Source: Cyclobacteriaceae bacterium
GTDB lineage: Bacteria > Bacteroidota > Bacteroidia > Cytophagales > Cyclobacteriaceae
Length of the DNA stretch: 64,000 nt
Direction: 5' to 3'
Assembly (NCBI GenBank): GCA_028281285.1
Contig: JANQKF010000016.1
Span: 124,001 to 188,000, forward strand
Made by a program: the position numbers and the translations under genes
The notes under the pieces: generated by a model
Databases searched by the model: none
Told to the model about the DNA's origin: nothing
Seen by the model: only the letters and a program-made list of their open reading frames with translations
In this document: in pieces, positions 63,075 through 64,000 of the stretch
Position numbering within the stretch: the stretch's first letter is position 1
Layout of the letters: each line of letters begins with the position of its first letter

Positions 63075-63126
63075 TTCTATTTTGTCAGCAATATACGAGA
63101 AAGTTTTTATAAAGTTCTATTTTGTC
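63075..63126. promoter_or_regulatory. Direct repeats upstream of padR
   Basis: TTCTATTTTGTC occurs at 63075-63086 and again at 63115-63126, 40 bases apart. They lie in the gap before the PadR gene and are candidate operator half-sites. PadR sites are more often inverted, so the assignment is tentative. Confidence 0.35.
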
Positions 63127-63173
63127 TGTAAAATAAAATCGTTGATGATAGTGAATTGAATTGTTTTGAAGGT

Positions 63174-63875
63174 TTAGCCTTTGAAGCTTTCCAGGAAACT
63201 TGACCGGTAAACCCGGCCAATTGGCAGCACCCTATTTTCAATTTTGATCTGGTTCCCTGAAACTCGTTCAACATGCTCAATATTCACCAAATGGCTTTTG
63301 TGAACTCGGCTAAATCCTAAACCTGACAAACGCTCCTCCCAGCTCTTTAGACTACCCACCATAACATACTCTTTTTGGTCCGTTATGATTCTCACATAGT
63401 CCTTTTCTGAAGAAATCGAGTGAATACTTCCGATTCTCACCTTGTGAAAAGTCTTGTCAATATTCAAAATCAGGAAACCTGCCTCTTCCTCCGGCTGACC
63501 TGTGATTGTTTCATTCGAAGGGGCTGATTTCAACTTCAGAGCCTTGTTGGTGGCTTTAATGAAACGGGAAAAGGAAAATGGTTTAAGCAAATAATCAACA
63601 ACATCCAGATTAAATCCCTCTATGGCATACTCTGGATAGGCTGTGGTAATTATGGTCAATGGCGGGTTGCTCAAACCCTTGAGCAGATCAATTCCTGAGA
63701 TTAGAGGGAGATTGATGTCCAGAAAAATCAAATCCACGACTTCCCTGGTCAGAATGGTTTGAGCTTCAAGAGCCGTGCTATAAATTCCCTTCAGTCTAAG
63801 TGCTGGACTCTTAGAGATAAACTCTTCCAATAATAGCTGGGCAGGCTTTTCATCTTCGATTACTATACAATTCAT
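63174..63875 (-). CDS. LytTR family response regulator
   Basis: This 233-residue regulator has a receiver domain with the phospho-acceptor Asp in LIFLDINLPLISG (near residue 54) and a C-terminal LytTR domain (about 135-230), including FSRVHKSHLVNIEHV. Its ATG overlaps the stop of the upstream kinase gene as ATGA. It is the third LytTR regulator of the window. Confidence 0.92.
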   Translation of the reverse strand: MNCIVIEDEKPAQLLLEEFISKSPALRLKGIYSTALEAQTILTREVVDLIFLDINLPLISGIDLLKGLSNPPLTIITTAYPEYAIEGFNLDVVDYLLKPFSFSRFIKATNKALKLKSAPSNETITGQPEEEAGFLILNIDKTFHKVRIGSIHSISSEKDYVRIITDQKEYVMVGSLKSWEERLSGLGFSRVHKSHLVNIEHVERVSGNQIKIENRVLPIGRVYRSSFLESFKG

Positions 63876-64000
63876 AATCTTAAGCTAAGATTCACTTGAT
63901 AGACATCGTTTTTTTCATCAATCCTGAGGCTATGGCTGTCTGGGTAGCTAACGTTGAGCAATTTCTTTGCATTGGCAAGCCCCAGACCTCCTTCTGCTTC
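63872..64000 (-). CDS. Sensor histidine kinase, C-terminal end (partial)
   Basis: The last 42 codons of a LytS-type kinase run off the window edge. The G box GGLGLANAKKLL is visible, followed by a typical beta-strand end (DVYQVNLSLRL). It overlaps the LytTR regulator by ATGA and is its partner. Nothing can be said of its sensor. Confidence 0.85.
   Translation of the reverse strand, partial: EAEGGLGLANAKKLLNVSYPDSHSLRIDEKNDVYQVNLSLRL

Noticed and set aside
1..64000. CRISPR arrays, tRNA or rRNA genes, complete insertion sequences
   Set aside because: I found no regularly spaced repeats, no tRNA-like cloverleaf and no transposase gene by reading; a tRNA scan would be needed to be sure.

Overview
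The window looks like a chromosomal segment of a Bacteroidota bacterium, most likely a marine member of the Cytophagales (Roseivirga/Fulvivirga-like); the genus is a guess from gene content. Supporting signs are a subtilisin with a type IX secretion C-terminal domain, three LytTR response regulators with LytS-type kinases, a FISUMP-domain lipoprotein, an FtsX permease with a prefix domain and a PadR regulator, weak Shine-Dalgarno sequences, and promoters with Bacteroidota -33 TTTG / -7 TAnnTTTG elements.

Layout. 0.1-8.6 kb holds housekeeping and envelope genes: glycosyltransferase plus UPF0104 flippase-like pair, histidine phosphatase, a TrpF-like protein with altered catalytic residues, lipoprotein plus subtilisin, rpe, an Spx/ArsC-like protein and secreted proteins. 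8.7-13.7 kb is gyrA followed by two tandem TPR paralogues. 13.8-15.6 kb is mostly non-coding and full of inverted repeats, with one FISUMP lipoprotein inside; it marks the left edge of an accessory island.

15.6-26.0 kb is a defence island. Seven genes lie head to tail on the minus strand: a divergent Wadjet/MksBEF-type SMC system (jetA-jetB-jetC-jetD order), then SIR2, HerA and a small KTSC-domain protein joined to HerA by an ATGA overlap. A divergent GIY-YIG-like gene with a C-terminal membrane helix closes the island.

26.0-33.4 kb carries an OsmC protein, an ABC/HlyD/TolC tripartite export operon with a DUF2147 protein, and a LytS/LytTR pair separated from the operon by a terminator. 33.6-42 kb has an esterase, a multi-propeller TolB-like protein, a second LytS/LytTR system and a fused EutB-EutC ethanolamine ammonia-lyase with a Tat-like leader. 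42-48.8 kb has an S9 peptidase, gamma-glutamyltransferase, and a divergent pair made of a beta-lactamase-fold protein that has lost its catalytic motifs and a membrane-anchored winged-helix regulator, with a PhoB-like direct repeat between them. 48.8-60 kb has MtnA with a class II aldolase, a Gfo/Idh/MocA oxidoreductase, a SulP transporter with an unusual C-terminal extension, an NTF2-like protein, a BNR/sortilin-like secreted protein and a vanadium-haloperoxidase-type protein. 60-64 kb has an FtsX permease with PadR, then a third LytTR regulator and the end of its kinase.

The strongest candidates for something little described are the divergent SMC defence operon next to SIR2-HerA-KTSC, and the pseudo-beta-lactamase / tethered winged-helix pair. 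All calls come from reading the sequence; no database search was run.
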